Assembly (NCBI GenBank): GCA_902613805.1 | Contig: CACMIV010000003.1 | Span: 1 to 64,000 of the forward strand | Source of the DNA: an uncultured Pelagibacteraceae bacterium | GTDB lineage: Bacteria; Pseudomonadota; Alphaproteobacteria; Pelagibacterales; AG-422-B15 | Length of the DNA: 64,000 nucleotides | Direction: 5' to 3' | In this document: piece by piece, positions 63,787-64,000 of the stretch | Layout of the letters: the number at the start of each line of letters is the position of its first letter | Position numbering within the stretch: position 1 is the stretch's first letter | Position numbers and translations under genes: made by a program | Notes under the pieces: generated by a model | What the model was told of the DNA's origin: nothing | What the model saw: the letters and a program-made list of their open reading frames with translations, nothing else | Database searches by the model: none

Positions 63787-64000
63787 TGTGTGGGATTATT
63801 GGCATAGCTTCAAATGAGAATGTATCCTCAAATATAGTAAACGCACTCAAGAAACTAGAATATCGTGGATATGACTCTGCAGGGATTGCAATTACTAGTT
63901 CTAATAAGATCAATCAAAAAAAAGTAAAAGGTAAACTTGATAATTTAATCAGTGCTCTTCAGGCGAATCAATTTGATGGCAATACTGGAATAGGTCATAC
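63786..64000 (+). CDS. glmS: glucosamine-fructose-6-phosphate aminotransferase, 5' part
   Basis: The window ends inside this gene; 71 codons are visible. MCGIIGIAS puts the glutaminase nucleophile at Cys2, and LKKLEYRGYDSAGIAI is the class II glutamine amidotransferase signature of GlmS. It supplies glucosamine-6-phosphate for the GlmM/GlmU route and is coupled to glmU by a 1-base overlap. Confidence 0.95.
   Translation, partial: MCGIIGIASNENVSSNIVNALKKLEYRGYDSAGIAITSSNKINQKKVKGKLDNLISALQANQFDGNTGIGH

Overview
This 64 kb window is part of an AT-rich (roughly one third G+C by eye), gene-dense alphaproteobacterial chromosome. Genes are packed into short operons with 1-17 bp overlaps or gaps of a few bases, and no stretch longer than 300 bases lacks a feature. 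Several gene orders are typical of Alphaproteobacteria: dcd-murA-DUF2948-hisD-infA-maf, hisS-hisZ-hisG, a TIGR01459 HAD protein-ribF-ileS-lspA, purD/xseA-DUF2093, waaA-lpxK with msbA, and rsmE-gshA. The tRNA-His lacks an encoded G-1 and has U72 and A73. It sits beside a divergent alphaproteobacterial-type HisRS, a combination described for the Rhizobiales/Rhodobacterales/Caulobacterales-type lineages. Small size, low G+C, a B12-controlled TonB receptor and a probable ectoine hydrolase suggest a free-living, probably marine bacterium. The species cannot be named from sequence alone.

Layout. 0-4.3 kb: carbonic anhydrase, then a coupled operon of Rieske oxygenase, M20 amidohydrolase and ectoine hydrolase-like M24 protein. 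4.3-9.3 kb: two tiny overlapping genes, then dCTP deaminase, MurA, DUF2948, HisD, IF-1, Maf and an unknown protein. 9.4-12.5 kb: a restriction-modification island with two tandem m5C methyltransferases and a convergent HNH endonuclease, ending next to tRNA-Phe and tRNA-His. 12.8-17.5 kb: MFS transporter and hisS-hisZ-hisG, closed by a strong bidirectional terminator. 17.5-20.4 kb: groES-groEL with a near-consensus promoter, and an SDR. 20.4-28.2 kb: HAD, ribF, ileS, lspA, a lipoprotein, an SbmA/BacA-like transporter and a compact pgi. 28.2-34.9 kb: rsmD, an RsuA-family pseudouridine synthase, tadA, an ACAD10/11-like dehydrogenase, a VC1184-type aminotransferase, an ACAD11-type kinase and purD.

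35-37.3 kb: xseA, DUF2093 and an M23 peptidase. 37.3-45.1 kb: a minus-strand envelope block (lipid A acyltransferase, lpxK, waaA, DUF374, msbA) behind pmbA and ubiA. 45.1-49.8 kb: rsmE-gshA, an MscS channel, an alpha/beta hydrolase, DUF4396 and DUF1289. 49.9-55.3 kb: an omega subunit with a long acidic tail, an acyl-CoA dehydrogenase pair, a TSUP permease and a phosphohexomutase. 55.3-58.3 kb: cobalamin riboswitch, TonB receptor and a small membrane protein. 58.4-62.4 kb: a second acyl-CoA dehydrogenase pair, an SDR and a phosphatase. 62.5-64 kb: glmU and the start of glmS, cut by the window edge.

Most of the window is core housekeeping. The parts most worth a second look are the tRNA-His/HisRS pair, the two-methyltransferase R-M island, the ectoine-hydrolase operon, the split ACAD11-like kinase/dehydrogenase pair, the two tandem acyl-CoA dehydrogenase pairs (one with a promoter predicting a near-leaderless mRNA), the extended omega subunit and the riboswitch-led B12 uptake operon. 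No CRISPR array, insertion sequence, rRNA or prophage was seen.
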